Source: Streptomyces himastatinicus ATCC 53653
Lineage (GTDB): Bacteria > Actinomycetota > Actinomycetes > Streptomycetales > Streptomycetaceae
Direction: 5' to 3'
Assembly (NCBI RefSeq): GCF_000158915.1
Contig: NZ_GG657754.1
Coordinates: forward strand, 2,396,750 to 2,432,651
Length of the DNA: 35,902 bases
In this document: positions 14,519 through 27,101 of the stretch, in pieces
Position numbering within the stretch: position 1 is the first letter of the stretch
How the letters are laid out: each line of letters opens with the position of its first letter
Position numbers and translations under genes: made by a program
The notes under the pieces: generated by a model
Database searches by the model: none
What the model was told of the DNA's origin: nothing
The model's input: the letters and a program-made list of their open reading frames with translations, nothing else

Positions 14519-16548
14519 CGTACCGCCTACCAGGAAGGGCACTGGCCGCGCTCACCGCGGCCCTCACCGCCTTCACGGCCTTCACCGGGGCCATGCTGTC
14601 CACGGCCCACGCGGATGCCGGAGCCGCAGGTGCCGCCAAGATCGTCGTATCCCCCGGAGGCAGTGACCGCAACGTCGGCACGGCTGACCACCCCGTTGCC
14701 ACCCTCGCCAAGGCGCGGCAACTCGCCCGGTCCCTGTCCGGCACGTCCGACGTGGTCGTGGAGCTGACGGGCGGCACCTACCGCCTGACGGAACCGTTAC
14801 GACTCACCGGAGCCGACTCAGGGCGCAACGGTCACACCGTCACTTGGCGGGGACACCCCGGGCAGACGCCCGTTCTCTCCGGCGCGCTGCGGGTGACCGG
14901 CTGGAAAGTCCATGACGCGGCGGCGAACATCTACGCCGCACCGGTGCCGAAGGGAACGGATTCGCGCCAGCTCTACGTCGACGGCGCCGGCGCGCCCCGC
15001 GCCTCGATCACGATCTCGCGCAACGACGTCCAGGTCACCAAGACCGGAATGACCATCGTCAACCCCAACCTGAAGTACCTCGCCTCACTGCCCCGGCAGA
15101 ACCGGATCGAGGTGGAGAGCCAGAATTCCTTCACCGACCGCTACGCACCCGTCCAGAGGGTCGACGGCACCACCATCACGATGCAGCAGCCGGCGTGGAA
15201 CAACAACAACTGGGGTTACGACACCCTCGCCAAGCCCTTCGCCGGCGGCACCCTCATGCTCCAGAACTCCTACTCCTTCCTCAAAACGGCCGGGCAGTGG
15301 TACCTCGACCCGGACGCCGGCCAGCTCTACTACAAGGCACCGGCCGGCAAGAATCCCGCCGACAGCGACGTCGAGCTGCCGCAGCTCACCTCGCTGATGC
15401 AAATCGGCGGCACCTACGACGATCCGGCCCACGACATCACCGTCCAGAACATCCGCTTCGAGTACTCCACCTGGCTCCAGCCGGGCACCTCGACCGGCTA
15501 CGCCGACCAGCAGAACGGAGCCTTCCTCGCGGCCACTCACCAGCAGCCGAACGACTTCCTCACGTCCTGCCAGTCCGGCTGCCCGCTGTTCGAGGCGGCG
15601 CGCAACAGCTGGCACCAGATCCCGGCGGCCGTACAGGTGTCGGCCGCGCGCGGCATCACCTTCACCGGCAATACCTTCACCCATCTCGGCCAGGTAGCTC
15701 TCGGCATAGGCAACGACGCCAACGCCCACGCCTCCGGTGTCGGTCTGGGCGCGTCGAACATCACTGTCCAGCGCAACACCTTCACCGACGATGCCGGCGC
15801 CGGCATCGTGGCCGGCGGTGTGCAACCCGACGCCCACCACCCGTCCAACCCCGCGATGGTCGACAAGGACATCACGATCAAGAACAATCTGGTGACCAGG
15901 GTCGCCCAGGACTACAAGGACATGTCGGGCATCCTGACCACCTATGTCACCCACGCGGTCATCGAGCACAACGAGGTGTCCGACCTCGCCTACGACGGCA
16001 TCGACGTCGGCTGGGGCTGGGGAGCCAACGACCCCGGTGGCAGCACGGACTACAGGAACCGGGGCCTGTACAACTACCAGCCGGTCTACAGCACACCGAC
16101 CACGTTGTCGGACAACTCCGTGCGCTACAACCTCATCCACGGCACCAAGAAGGTCTTCCACGACGGTGGCAGCCTGTACAACCTGTCGGCGAGTCCCCGC
16201 ACCGTCATCGAGGGCAACTACATCTACGACAACCGCAACACCGTCGGCCTCTATCTGGACGAGGGCTCCCGCTACGTGACGCTGTCGCACAACGTGATCC
16301 GGGACTCCGGGGTGTGGGCCTTCACCAACGCCAGTCCCACCAACAACACCAACGACAGCACCTTCTCGGAGAACTGGTACAACAGCGGCGCGACCCAGGT
16401 GGCGACCGGCTCCCCCCACAACAACGTCCTGAGAGGAAACGTCCAGGTGAGCAGCGGCAATTGGCCGACGGCCGCACGACAGGTCATGGACCGGGCCGGC
16501 ATCGAGCCCGGCCGGCGGCCCCCCGTCGACCGCCAGGCCGATCAGTAG
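14515..16548 (+). CDS. secreted right-handed beta-helix protein, GH141-like
   Basis: A 677-residue Sec-exported protein (signal to about residue 34, AHADA). It opens with VVSPGGSDRNVGT and HPVATLAKARQLAR, then VVVELTGGTYRLTEPLRL, PVLSGALRVTGW and RQLYVDGAGAPRAS: the arrangement of the N-terminal half of GH141-type enzymes (xylanase and fucosidase activities are known in that family). From about residue 290 come repeating parallel beta-helix turns with Asn/Asp/Gly ladders (for example ITVQRNTFTDDAGAGIVAGG, IEHNEVSDLAYDGIDVGWGW, TVIEGNYIYDNRNTVGLYLD), where candidate catalytic Asp/Glu lie. Coupled to the 643-aa gene by ATGA. Codon 95 is TTA (14797-14799). Its last 7 bases overlap the convergent GH6 gene. 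A polysaccharide lyase or GH120-like role cannot be excluded. Confidence 0.8.
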   Translation: MTYRLPGRALAALTAALTAFTAFTGAMLSTAHADAGAAGAAKIVVSPGGSDRNVGTADHPVATLAKARQLARSLSGTSDVVVELTGGTYRLTEPLRLTGADSGRNGHTVTWRGHPGQTPVLSGALRVTGWKVHDAAANIYAAPVPKGTDSRQLYVDGAGAPRASITISRNDVQVTKTGMTIVNPNLKYLASLPRQNRIEVESQNSFTDRYAPVQRVDGTTITMQQPAWNNNNWGYDTLAKPFAGGTLMLQNSYSFLKTAGQWYLDPDAGQLYYKAPAGKNPADSDVELPQLTSLMQIGGTYDDPAHDITVQNIRFEYSTWLQPGTSTGYADQQNGAFLAATHQQPNDFLTSCQSGCPLFEAARNSWHQIPAAVQVSAARGITFTGNTFTHLGQVALGIGNDANAHASGVGLGASNITVQRNTFTDDAGAGIVAGGVQPDAHHPSNPAMVDKDITIKNNLVTRVAQDYKDMSGILTTYVTHAVIEHNEVSDLAYDGIDVGWGWGANDPGGSTDYRNRGLYNYQPVYSTPTTLSDNSVRYNLIHGTKKVFHDGGSLYNLSASPRTVIEGNYIYDNRNTVGLYLDEGSRYVTLSHNVIRDSGVWAFTNASPTNNTNDSTFSENWYNSGATQVATGSPHNNVLRGNVQVSSGNWPTAARQVMDRAGIEPGRRPPVDRQADQ

Positions 16549-17507
16549 CCGTAGATCATCTTGTAGGCGGCCTCGGGGAGGAACTGGCCGGCCGAGGAGC
16601 CGGATCCGACGCCGCAGTTGCCGTCGGACTCGCCCGGGGTCTTGATCCACAAGAGCATCTCGGCGCCTCCGCCCAGCTGGGTGGGGGTGCCGATGCGGCG
16701 GCCCGACGGATTGCACCACTGGCCGTTGGATCCGTTGCCGTTGCGGCTGGTGTCCACGACGAACGGCTTGGTGTAGCCGTAGCGGGCGTTGAGTTCGCTG
16801 TTGACGCGGTTGCCGTAGGCGGTGTTCTCGGCCGTGGTGAAGTAGTTGGAGACGTTGAGGGAGAAGCCGTGGGCCTGTCGGAGGCCGGCTTCGTGGAGGC
16901 GCCGGGCCATGGTCGCCGGGTCCGCCCAGCCCGGGTTGCCGGCGTCGAGGTAGACCCAGGTGTTGGGGGCCTGACGGTTGAACTGGGCCAGGGCGCCGGT
17001 GAGCATGCCCTCGCGTTCGTCGATCTGAGCCTGGGTCATGCAACCGTAGTCCCCGAGGGAGTCCGGTTCGAGGATCACGACAGCCGGGCGGTTGGCTATC
17101 CCGCCGGCGAACTGGGCGATCCAGGTCGCGTAGGCGGACGGCGAAGCGGCCCCGCCCGCGGAGTGCCCGCCGCAGTAGTCGCGGTTGTATATGTTGTAGG
17201 CGACGAGGATGGGCAGTTTGTCCCGACTGTCCGCGGCGCCCACGTACGCGCCGGTGGCGGTGCCGATGGTGCCGCTCCAGGAGCCGAACCAGCGGGCCAT
17301 CGGGGTATTGGCGATGGAGACGTTGATCGCGGACGCCCGGCCGTCGCCGGAGTTGGCGGCGACCCACCTCTTCGCGCTGGAGTCGGGGTCCGCGTAGAAC
17401 CCGTTGGTCATGGTGGTCGGGTCGGCCGCGTGGGCGGACGGTGCGATGGCGAGCGCCAGCGGCAGAGCGAAGAACGCTGCCACCAGGGCGCGGAGTCCGT
17501 GGCGCAT
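16542..17507 (-). CDS. secreted GH6 cellulase
   Basis: A 321-residue Sec-exported enzyme (signal to about residue 28, AHA-A). It is a compact GH6 catalytic domain without a cellulose-binding module. Seen: AYNIYNRDYCGG (Asp110, the pKa partner; the family pattern usually has Pro where Tyr107 is, and Cys directly after the Asp), VVILEPDSLG (Asp149, general acid in the GH6 signature), and WIKTPGESDGNC (Asp295, candidate base). Cys112/156 and 265/298 are placed for the family's two disulfides. It hydrolyses beta-1,4-glucan by inversion; endo- versus exo-action cannot be decided. The two tandem TGGGAGCGCTCCCA boxes 147 bases upstream indicate CebR-type repression relieved by cellobiose. Its 3' end overlaps the convergent beta-helix gene by 7 bases. 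Confidence 0.95.
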   Translation of the reverse strand: MRHGLRALVAAFFALPLALAIAPSAHAADPTTMTNGFYADPDSSAKRWVAANSGDGRASAINVSIANTPMARWFGSWSGTIGTATGAYVGAADSRDKLPILVAYNIYNRDYCGGHSAGGAASPSAYATWIAQFAGGIANRPAVVILEPDSLGDYGCMTQAQIDEREGMLTGALAQFNRQAPNTWVYLDAGNPGWADPATMARRLHEAGLRQAHGFSLNVSNYFTTAENTAYGNRVNSELNARYGYTKPFVVDTSRNGNGSNGQWCNPSGRRIGTPTQLGGGAEMLLWIKTPGESDGNCGVGSGSSAGQFLPEAAYKMIYGY

Positions 17508-17653
17508 GACTGTACCTCGGTTTCCTGACAGGGATGCGGCGCACGCTCTCGGTCACGGGCGAGCGACGCGCTGAGGAAGTGCGGCGATACGAGGCCCCCT
17601 TACGCCGGCGACTCCCCGGCGGGGACGACAGGGCCGAGGGCGGCGGCGAACGT

Positions 17654-17667
17654 TGGGAGCGCTCCCA
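17654..17667. promoter_or_regulatory. CebR-type cellulose operator, copy 1
   Basis: TGGGAGCGCTCCCA is a perfect 14-bp palindrome identical to the known cellulose-utilisation operator bound by the LacI-family repressor CebR in Streptomyces and to the site of cellulase activator/repressors in related actinomycetes. It lies between the GH6 gene and the gntR gene. Confidence 0.93.
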
Positions 17668-17668
17668 T

Positions 17669-17682
17669 TGGGAGCGCTCCCA
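17669..17682. promoter_or_regulatory. CebR-type cellulose operator, copy 2
   Basis: A second perfect TGGGAGCGCTCCCA, one base after the first copy (15-bp centre-to-centre, about 1.4 helical turns). Tandem perfect copies are less usual than one; the divergent gntR start lies 121 bases to the right, so both genes could be affected. Confidence 0.93.
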
Positions 17683-17803
17683 AGCGCTGAAAGTACTTGG
17701 GGTGTGGGAGGTATCGTGTTGCGGGCTGGTGAAACTGTCAAGGGTCGACGTACGACTCGCGGGCCGTGACATGGGATGCGAGCAGGAAGTGTGGAGTCCG
17801 CCT

Positions 17804-18514
17804 ATGTCATTGACCGACAAGGCAATCGCACGCATCAGGGAGATGATCCAGTCCGGCGAACTGCCGCCGGGCGCCAAGCTGCCGCCCGAGCAGCAACTGG
17901 CCACAGAGCTCGGTCTGTCCAGGAACCTGATGCGTGAGGCGGTCAGAGCGCTTGTTGTCGCGCGGGTCCTGGATGTCAGGCGGGGAGACGGGACCTATGT
18001 GACGAGTCTGGAGCCCGCACTGCTGCTCGAGGGGCTGGGCTCGGCGGTGGAATTGCTCCACGGTGACACCCTGCTGGAACTGACCGAAGTGCGCAGGCTC
18101 TTCGAGCCGATCGCCACGGGGCTCGCCGCCACCCGGATCTCCGACGACGACCTCGTCGGGGTCAGGCACCACCTTGACGCGATGAGGGCCGTCCGCGACG
18201 ATGTCGAGCTGCTCAACGAGCACGACGCCGCCTTCCACAGCGCGGTGATCGCAGCTGCCGGGAACAGGACCCTGGCTACGCTGCTGGAGGGCATCTCCAG
18301 CCGCACCGTGCGCGCCCGGGTCTGGCGGGGCATGGTCGACGACCATGCCGCTGACCGGACCATCGCCGAACACGAGGCGATCTACGCCGCCCTGCTGCGC
18401 AGGGACTCCGCACTGGCCGAGGCCGCGGCGCTGATGCATGTGAGCACGACGGAGCAGTGGCTGCGTCAGCACCTCGGCCACGGCGAGACGCGGAGTGGCG
18501 CCGTACGAGAATGA
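17804..18514 (+). CDS. GntR-family regulator, FadR/FCD type
   Basis: A 236-residue regulator starting at ATG 17804 (GGAG 7 bases before); the frame is open to 17534 but the extra part runs over the CebR boxes and is not protein-like. The winged helix spans about residues 4-70: IREMIQSGELPPGAKLPPEQ, ELGLSRNLMREAVRALVV and wing RRGDGTYVTS. The FCD domain follows, with EVRRLFEPIATGLAA, NEHDAAFHSAVIAAAGN and the closing AEAAALMHVSTTEQWL (His for the metal/ligand site). Ligand is likely a sugar acid or related carboxylate. It is divergent from GH6 and converges on the GH29 gene with a 24-base gap; the CAZyme operon from 24874 is a reasonable target, unproven. Confidence 0.92.
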   Translation: MSLTDKAIARIREMIQSGELPPGAKLPPEQQLATELGLSRNLMREAVRALVVARVLDVRRGDGTYVTSLEPALLLEGLGSAVELLHGDTLLELTEVRRLFEPIATGLAATRISDDDLVGVRHHLDAMRAVRDDVELLNEHDAAFHSAVIAAAGNRTLATLLEGISSRTVRARVWRGMVDDHAADRTIAEHEAIYAALLRRDSALAEAAALMHVSTTEQWLRQHLGHGETRSGAVRE

Positions 18515-18538
18515 CCGGCAGTTCGCCTGCGGGATGGT

Positions 18539-20521
18539 TCAGACGCCGGTGATGGTCCATTCGTTGTTGGTGCTGGAGTTCGGAGTCCACATCACCGCGG
18601 TCGAACCGGCCGTGGTGCTGCCACTGCCGTCAAGGGCGGTACCGGTGCCCCGATTGATGATCTGGTAGCGGTTGCCGCCGAGGCTGTTGAGTGACCACTG
18701 CTGGTTGTTGCCACCGTTCCATGCCTCCTGCCGGGCAGGAGCGCCGTTGGTGGAATCGCCCCAACTGTCGGCGGCCATGCCGTTGGTGCGGTTCATGATG
18801 CGGTAGTAGCCGTTGCCGAGGTCGATCAGCTGCCACTGGAGATTGGTACTCCCGTCGTAGTTCCACTGCTTGAGGTTGGAGCCGGATGCGACGTTGCCCC
18901 CGCTGTCGAGTACCAGTCCGCTGGTCACGTTGGCGATCTTCACCCAGGTGGTGGAGCCGCCCGGCGGGCCCAGGACGGGGATCTCACCGGAGAACGTGAG
19001 CTTGACCGTGTACGCCAGCGCACTGAACGGCGGGTTGGACGAGGGCATGGTGAGGTGCAGGCCGGAGGCATCCTGGGTCGGAGCGGGCAGGTTGATGAAG
19101 GAGCCGGCGGTGTTGTCGAGCAGTTTGGCGCCGGTCAGGCTGCTGAGGTTGATCTGGTTCGAGTTCAGCGTCGTGATGGTCATGGTGCCGCCCTGCCAGC
19201 CCAGCGCGGTGGCGTAGAGCACCTTGTTGTCCCGGCTGCGGGTGAACCGGATGTCCTGCGGTTTGCCGGCCACCGGTCCGCTGAACGAGCCTCCGCCCAT
19301 CTTGGTGGGGCCCTCGCCATAACTGGCCCAGGCGCGGGTGGCGTAGACCGCCTCTCCGAAGCGGCCGAGCCAGTCGCCCATGGCGAGCAGGATCGACCGC
19401 TGCCCGGAGGGGATGGTGCCGTCGGCCATCGGAGCGATGTTCAGCAGCATGCTGCCGCCCTTGCTGACCCGGTCGATCAGCGAGTGCAGCAGTGCCTGCG
19501 TCGAGTAGTAGCCGATGCCCACCGTGTAGCACCAACTGGAGGAGGAGATGCTGTCATCGGTCAGCCAGTAGGGGGTGAGCAGCCCTGCCGGGCCACCGCG
19601 TTCGAAGTCGAAGACCTCACCCTTGTTGTTGAGGCCGTCCTTGTAGGTCGCGACCACGTCCTTGTTCCACGCGACGGCCTGGTTGTAGTAGTGCGCGAGG
19701 AACTCGAGCCGGTAGGACTCCTGCACCCGGTCCAGGGCGAAGTCCTGCCAGACCAGGTCCGGCTGGTAGCCGTCGATGATCTCGACCAGCTTGTCGTACC
19801 AGAGCTTGTTCTCCGCCGCCGAGCCCAGCTGGCCGTAGAGGATGCGCAGCGTCGGGTCCGACTGGGACGGCACATGGTCGTAGTAGCCGTTGAAATTGTA
19901 GGCGTGGTGCAACGAGGCCATGAACTTCAGCCCCTGCCCCCGGATGACCTGCGCGTGCAGTCCCACCAGGTCGAGTCGGGGGCCGCGCTGGACCGAATTC
20001 CACGGGTTGGAGCGGCTGTTCCACATGGAGAAGCCGTCGTGGTGCTCGGCGACCGGTCCGGCGAACTTCGCGCCGGCGGCCTTGAACAGCTGCGCCCAGG
20101 CGTCCGGATCGAACTTGCCGCCCTGGGAGGCGAGTTTCGGCGCGAACTGCACGTAGTTGCCGGCCTTGTCGCGGGCGCCGTCGATGAAGTTGTGGTACGG
20201 CCAGGCCGAGGGGTCGCCGTAGGTGGCGATGTGGTGCCGGTTCTCGGCCGAGCCGCCGATGTACATGTTGCGCGGATACCACTCGTTCCCGAACGCGGGG
20301 ACGCTGAAGGCACCCCAGTGGTAGTAGATGCCGAACTTGGCGTCCTGGAACCAGGCCGGGGCCGGGGGGTGCTGGTCCACGGAGGACCAGCTCGGGGTGT
20401 AGCTCCCGGGGCCGTCGGTCGCGGCGGCCTCGGGGGCGAATCGCAGCAGGCCGAAGGCCGTGGCCGCGCCGGCCGCCGCCAGCAGTCGGCGCCGGCTGAG
20501 CGGCAGGGAAGAGGAAGACAT
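18539..20521 (-). CDS. Tat-exported GH29 alpha-L-fucosidase with C-terminal ricin-type lectin module
   Basis: A 660-residue enzyme. The twin-arginine signal is LSRRRLLAAAGAATAFG (residues 8-24). The GH29 barrel runs to about 400: PAWFQDAKFGIYYHWGAFSV, AEHHDGFSMWNS (His160, His161) and PDLVWQDFALD, where Asp260 is the predicted nucleophile by comparison with the W-x-D of known fucosidases. The acid/base residue is not fixed in this family and is not assigned. After a beta-sandwich (about 400-510) comes a ricin-B type lectin module, with NLQWQLIDLGNGYYRI, NQQWSLNSLGGNRYQI and a last NEWTITGV. It removes alpha-fucose from xyloglucan or arabinogalactan side chains outside the cell. Last gene of the GH39-GH59-GH29 run; AGAGG precedes the ATG. 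Confidence 0.93.
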   Translation of the reverse strand: MSSSSLPLSRRRLLAAAGAATAFGLLRFAPEAAATDGPGSYTPSWSSVDQHPPAPAWFQDAKFGIYYHWGAFSVPAFGNEWYPRNMYIGGSAENRHHIATYGDPSAWPYHNFIDGARDKAGNYVQFAPKLASQGGKFDPDAWAQLFKAAGAKFAGPVAEHHDGFSMWNSRSNPWNSVQRGPRLDLVGLHAQVIRGQGLKFMASLHHAYNFNGYYDHVPSQSDPTLRILYGQLGSAAENKLWYDKLVEIIDGYQPDLVWQDFALDRVQESYRLEFLAHYYNQAVAWNKDVVATYKDGLNNKGEVFDFERGGPAGLLTPYWLTDDSISSSSWCYTVGIGYYSTQALLHSLIDRVSKGGSMLLNIAPMADGTIPSGQRSILLAMGDWLGRFGEAVYATRAWASYGEGPTKMGGGSFSGPVAGKPQDIRFTRSRDNKVLYATALGWQGGTMTITTLNSNQINLSSLTGAKLLDNTAGSFINLPAPTQDASGLHLTMPSSNPPFSALAYTVKLTFSGEIPVLGPPGGSTTWVKIANVTSGLVLDSGGNVASGSNLKQWNYDGSTNLQWQLIDLGNGYYRIMNRTNGMAADSWGDSTNGAPARQEAWNGGNNQQWSLNSLGGNRYQIINRGTGTALDGSGSTTAGSTAVMWTPNSSTNNEWTITGV

Positions 20522-20588
20522 GTGGGGGCCTCTCGAGCGAATTGACGTAGGCGGTGCGGGAGTCGGTGATCGTCAGCCGGTCACCGGA

Positions 20589-24874
<4,286 letters not shown>

Positions 24875-24950
24875 CCGATCCTCCTGCGGTTCGGCGCCGC
24901 TGGGCTGCGGCACGCGCCCACTACCGGAGCTCATCAGCCGACGAGGTCTC

Positions 24951-24965
24951 AGACATCCCATGTCT
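24951..24965. promoter_or_regulatory. palindromic operator AGACAT-CCC-ATGTCT
   Basis: Perfect 6-bp arms around a 3-base centre, 77 bases upstream of the GH39 start. Its half-sites match the 25000-25009 palindrome. Confidence 0.55.
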
Positions 24966-24999
24966 CTTAGTGATTCCACCAGCCCTTCGCACTGTCAAT

Positions 25000-25009
25000 A
25001 GACATGTCT
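25000..25009. promoter_or_regulatory. palindromic operator AGACATGTCT
   Basis: A perfect 10-bp palindrome one base from a reverse-strand TTGACA (-35-like), with the same AGACAT half-sites as 24951-24965. The centres are about 47 bases apart, i.e. one on each side of the putative core promoter. Confidence 0.5.
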
Positions 25010-25134
25010 CCCTCAATCGGAACCCGATCCATCCCATGTTTCCTTTGCCCTGGTCAACCCGCCGTGACGGTATGCCGAAACCCGTGCGCGGCGACCAAGC
25101 CACTCACGTCGGCGAAGACGCCGGTAACCAAGCG

Positions 25135-25164
25135 GAACCCCAGCCGCGCGCACGGCTGGGGTTC
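25135..25164 (-). terminator. strong hairpin downstream of GH62
   Basis: GAACCCCAGCCG and CGGCTGGGGTTC form a perfect 12-bp stem with a 6-base loop, about 110 bases after the GH62 stop. No T-run is present on either side, as often in Streptomyces. It separates GH62 from the GH39 operon transcribed in the same direction. Confidence 0.7.
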
Positions 25165-25273
25165 TCCGAGGCGGTGAGTATCGGTCAGCAGGTGGAAGCT
25201 GCCCACGCCGTACACCGCTCGTCTACGCGCCGGTAGACCGCACCGGATCGCGATTCACCGTGGATCAGGCAGG

Positions 25274-26296
25274 TCAGCGCTGGAGGGTAAGGACGCCCGG
25301 CCGCCAGGGCAGTTGATCGTAGGGGCCGCCCGCGGAGGGGGACTTGCCCTGGTAGAGGAATTGCAGGTTGCAGGGGTCGATGGTCATGGTCTGGTCGGGG
25401 TTGTTGCGGACCAGGTCACCGTGGCTGATGTCGTTGGTCCACGTGGCACCGCTGTTGGCCTTGCCCGCGAAGGGGTTCCTTTCACTGCTGGCCTGCGGGG
25501 TCCACGAACCGCTCAGGCTGGAGGCCGTGAACGAGCGGAAGTAGCGCCCATTCGCACCGATCGCCTCAACGATCATGAGGTACTGGTTCTGGTCCTGAAG
25601 CTTGTAGACCTGCACCCCCTCGAACAGGTTGTTCGTCGAGTCGCTCATGACCGTCGTGTACGACGAGCCGAAGTTGCCCGGGAAGTTCCCGAGCGGCATG
25701 CTCGCTCGGTAGATCTTGCCGTTGTCACCGGCGAAGAACAGGTACATGTTCTGACCGTCACCGATCAGGGTCTGGTCGATCGGGCCGGTGCCGGAGCCGG
25801 AGATGCTACCGGTGAACAGCGGCTGCGGCGAGGACCAGCCGTTGGGGTTGGTGGGGTCGCTCGACGTGCGATAGATGAAGGGCCACGCACCCCACTGGTA
25901 CGCCAGCACCCAGATGTTCTTGGGTGCGAAGTAGAACAGCGTGGGCGCCACCGCGGCCTGGCTCATCCCGGTCTGGCCGGCCGATGCCATGTCCGACCAG
26001 TTCGTGAAGGGGCTGAACCTCATCGAGCCGTAAGACGATCCCGACACGTTCGACCCGTAGACCAGGTGCTTGCCGTTGTACACCACGTTGGTGAAGTCCT
26101 TCAGCGAGACCCACCCGTTCGCCGGCTGCGCCAACACACCCGTCGACGTCCACCGGTACGTCGACGGGAGTGAACACGCGCTGGTGGCCGCCTGAGCCGG
26201 GTTGGCGACGAGCGTCGCCGCCAACGAGACCAGGGCCGCAACCGCGGCGGCGAGCATCACGGACAGGCGTTTGCGGCTGAAACTTCCTCTACGCAT
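25274..26296 (-). CDS. secreted GH62 alpha-L-arabinofuranosidase
   Basis: A 340-residue Sec-exported enzyme (signal to about residue 37, PAQA-A). It is a complete GH62 five-bladed propeller and nothing more: it lacks the CBM13 found in many streptomycete GH62 enzymes. Seen: [31 protein letters not shown] (Asp67, general base), [26 protein letters not shown] (Asp174, pKa modulator), and [12 protein letters not shown] (Glu226, general acid), then [17 protein letters not shown]62 enzymes cleave arabinose from singly substituted xylose in arabinoxylan. AGAGG lies 5 bases before ATG 26296; the open frame extends upstream to 26419 without a better start. An operator shared with GH54 lies about 330 bases upstream. 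Confidence 0.96.
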   Translation of the reverse strand: MRRGSFSRKRLSVMLAAAVAALVSLAATLVANPAQAATSACSLPSTYRWTSTGVLAQPANGWVSLKDFTNVVYNGKHLVYGSNVSGSSYGSMRFSPFTNWSDMASAGQTGMSQAAVAPTLFYFAPKNIWVLAYQWGAWPFIYRTSSDPTNPNGWSSPQPLFTGSISGSGTGPIDQTLIGDGQNMYLFFAGDNGKIYRASMPLGNFPGNFGSSYTTVMSDSTNNLFEGVQVYKLQDQNQYLMIVEAIGANGRYFRSFTASSLSGSWTPQASSERNPFAGKANSGATWTNDISHGDLVRNNPDQTMTIDPCNLQFLYQGKSPSAGGPYDQLPWRPGVLTLQR

Positions 26297-26656
26297 GAGG
26301 ACCTCTTGTTTCTTGAGCAAGCGGTTCCGGTCGGCCCCGTCAGGGCTGTCCGGACTGTCGATGTGGCGCGGGCCGTTCGAGGTCTGATCGAGACCGGCCC
26401 GCCAGGACGGTGCGGGCATCGGGCGTCAGGATGTCCGCGCTCGCGATCTCGCTGGACCGTGGCGGTGGAGGTGGGGCCCTGGACGCGGCCGATGGCGGTC
26501 GCCGGTGCGCGGCGGCAGCTCTGATGAGGCCATGACATATCAGCGTGTGCTCCTTGCGTCTCCGTCATTTCGGTGGGTGTGACCCGGAGATGCCCTGCTG
26601 TGCGGGTGGAGCAGCTCTACCTTGTTCGTGATGTCGAACAAAGGCCGAAGTGTCGA
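26297..26656. other. non-coding region upstream of GH62
   Basis: About 360 bases without a gene. It holds a 20-bp inverted repeat at 26622-26641; if that marks the GH62 promoter, the leader is about 300 bases long. I see no riboswitch or recognisable structured RNA and no credible small ORF. Confidence 0.55.
26622..26641. promoter_or_regulatory. 20-bp operator TTGTTCG-N6-CGAACAA
   Basis: Perfect 7-bp arms with a 6-base centre (TGATGT). The core TTCG-N6-CGAACA matches the site downstream of the GH54 promoter, so one regulator probably controls both arabinofuranosidases. The shape resembles operators of IclR-type regulators, but no IclR gene is in the window. Confidence 0.7.
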
Positions 26657-26888
26657 GCAATCTGGATGGTAGGGGACCAGTGAGCCGCGTCAAGACCCCT
26701 CGCAAGGTTCGCGAGCTGCCGCCGGTGTGGGCGATCGACAAGATCAGCGCCGAGTTCATGGCGCGCACGAAGAAGGCTCGCCATGACGCCAGCCGACACA
26801 GGCCCCGGCTCTCCATCCGCAGCACGCCAGAGCTGGCCACGCACGATCGGGCGAACGCAACGCATCAAGATCCGCGTACGCACCGCCA

Positions 26889-27070
26889 TGGCCGCCTCGA
26901 ACCCGACCCCTCCGCTGCTCCCTGTGCGACCGCAAGATGCAGGGCACCTTCAACCACGACCACCCCCACTATCGCTGCCGCTATCCGCAACCCCAACGAG
27001 CAACAACCACACCAGACTTTCGGCCTCACACTCACCTGCAACACGAAGAAGCGGGTTGTGACCGTTGAGT
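26889..27070 (+). pseudogene. serine recombinase remnant (zinc beta-ribbon fragment)
   Basis: In the frame of 26910 the DNA encodes LRCSLCDRKMQGTFNH followed by HYRCRYP: the Cys-x2-Cys ... Cys signature of the zinc beta-ribbon of large serine recombinases, normally in the second half of a 450-600-aa protein. No catalytic (resolvase) domain is present upstream, and the frame ends at TGA 27068-27070 after unrelated sequence. The stretch 26657-26888 before it holds a GTG-started frame (26681) with no recognisable domain. It lies beside tRNA-Leu, a common place for mobile-element debris. Confidence 0.55.
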
Positions 27071-27080
27071 CACAACCCGC
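27051..27080 (-). terminator. intrinsic terminator of tRNA-Leu
   Basis: GCGGGTTGTGAC and GTCACAACCCGC form a perfect 12-bp stem with a 6-base loop, 21 bases beyond the tRNA 3' end on the reverse strand, followed by TTCTTCGT. Confidence 0.88.
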
Positions 27081-27101
27081 ATCATCCATCTACGTAAGAT
27101 C

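Larger units (their letters stand above)
24875..25273. other. intergenic region between the GH39 start and the GH62 end
   Basis: 399 bases without a convincing gene. The left half (to about 25020) is the GH39 operon control region with two AGACAT/ATGTCT palindromes and a perfect reverse-strand TTGACA (24998-24993) but no clear -10. The right part holds a strong hairpin (25135-25164) after GH62. A long forward frame across it has no recognisable protein and no ribosome-binding site. Confidence 0.7.

Noticed and set aside
16542..16548. Overlap of the convergent beta-helix and GH6 genes as a sign of frameshift or misassembly
   Set aside because: Both proteins are complete to their expected C-termini; a 7-base convergent overlap is normal in compact genomes.
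17744..17756. GTCG-ACGTA-CGAC as an operator of the gntR gene at 17804
   Set aside because: Arms are only four bases of common GC-rich sequence; not distinguishable from chance.
15085..17904. A 939-residue reverse-strand open frame across the beta-helix gene, the GH6 gene and the gntR start
   Set aside because: GC-rich shadow frame: it runs antisense to two well-supported genes, has no recognisable domain and no ribosome-binding site.
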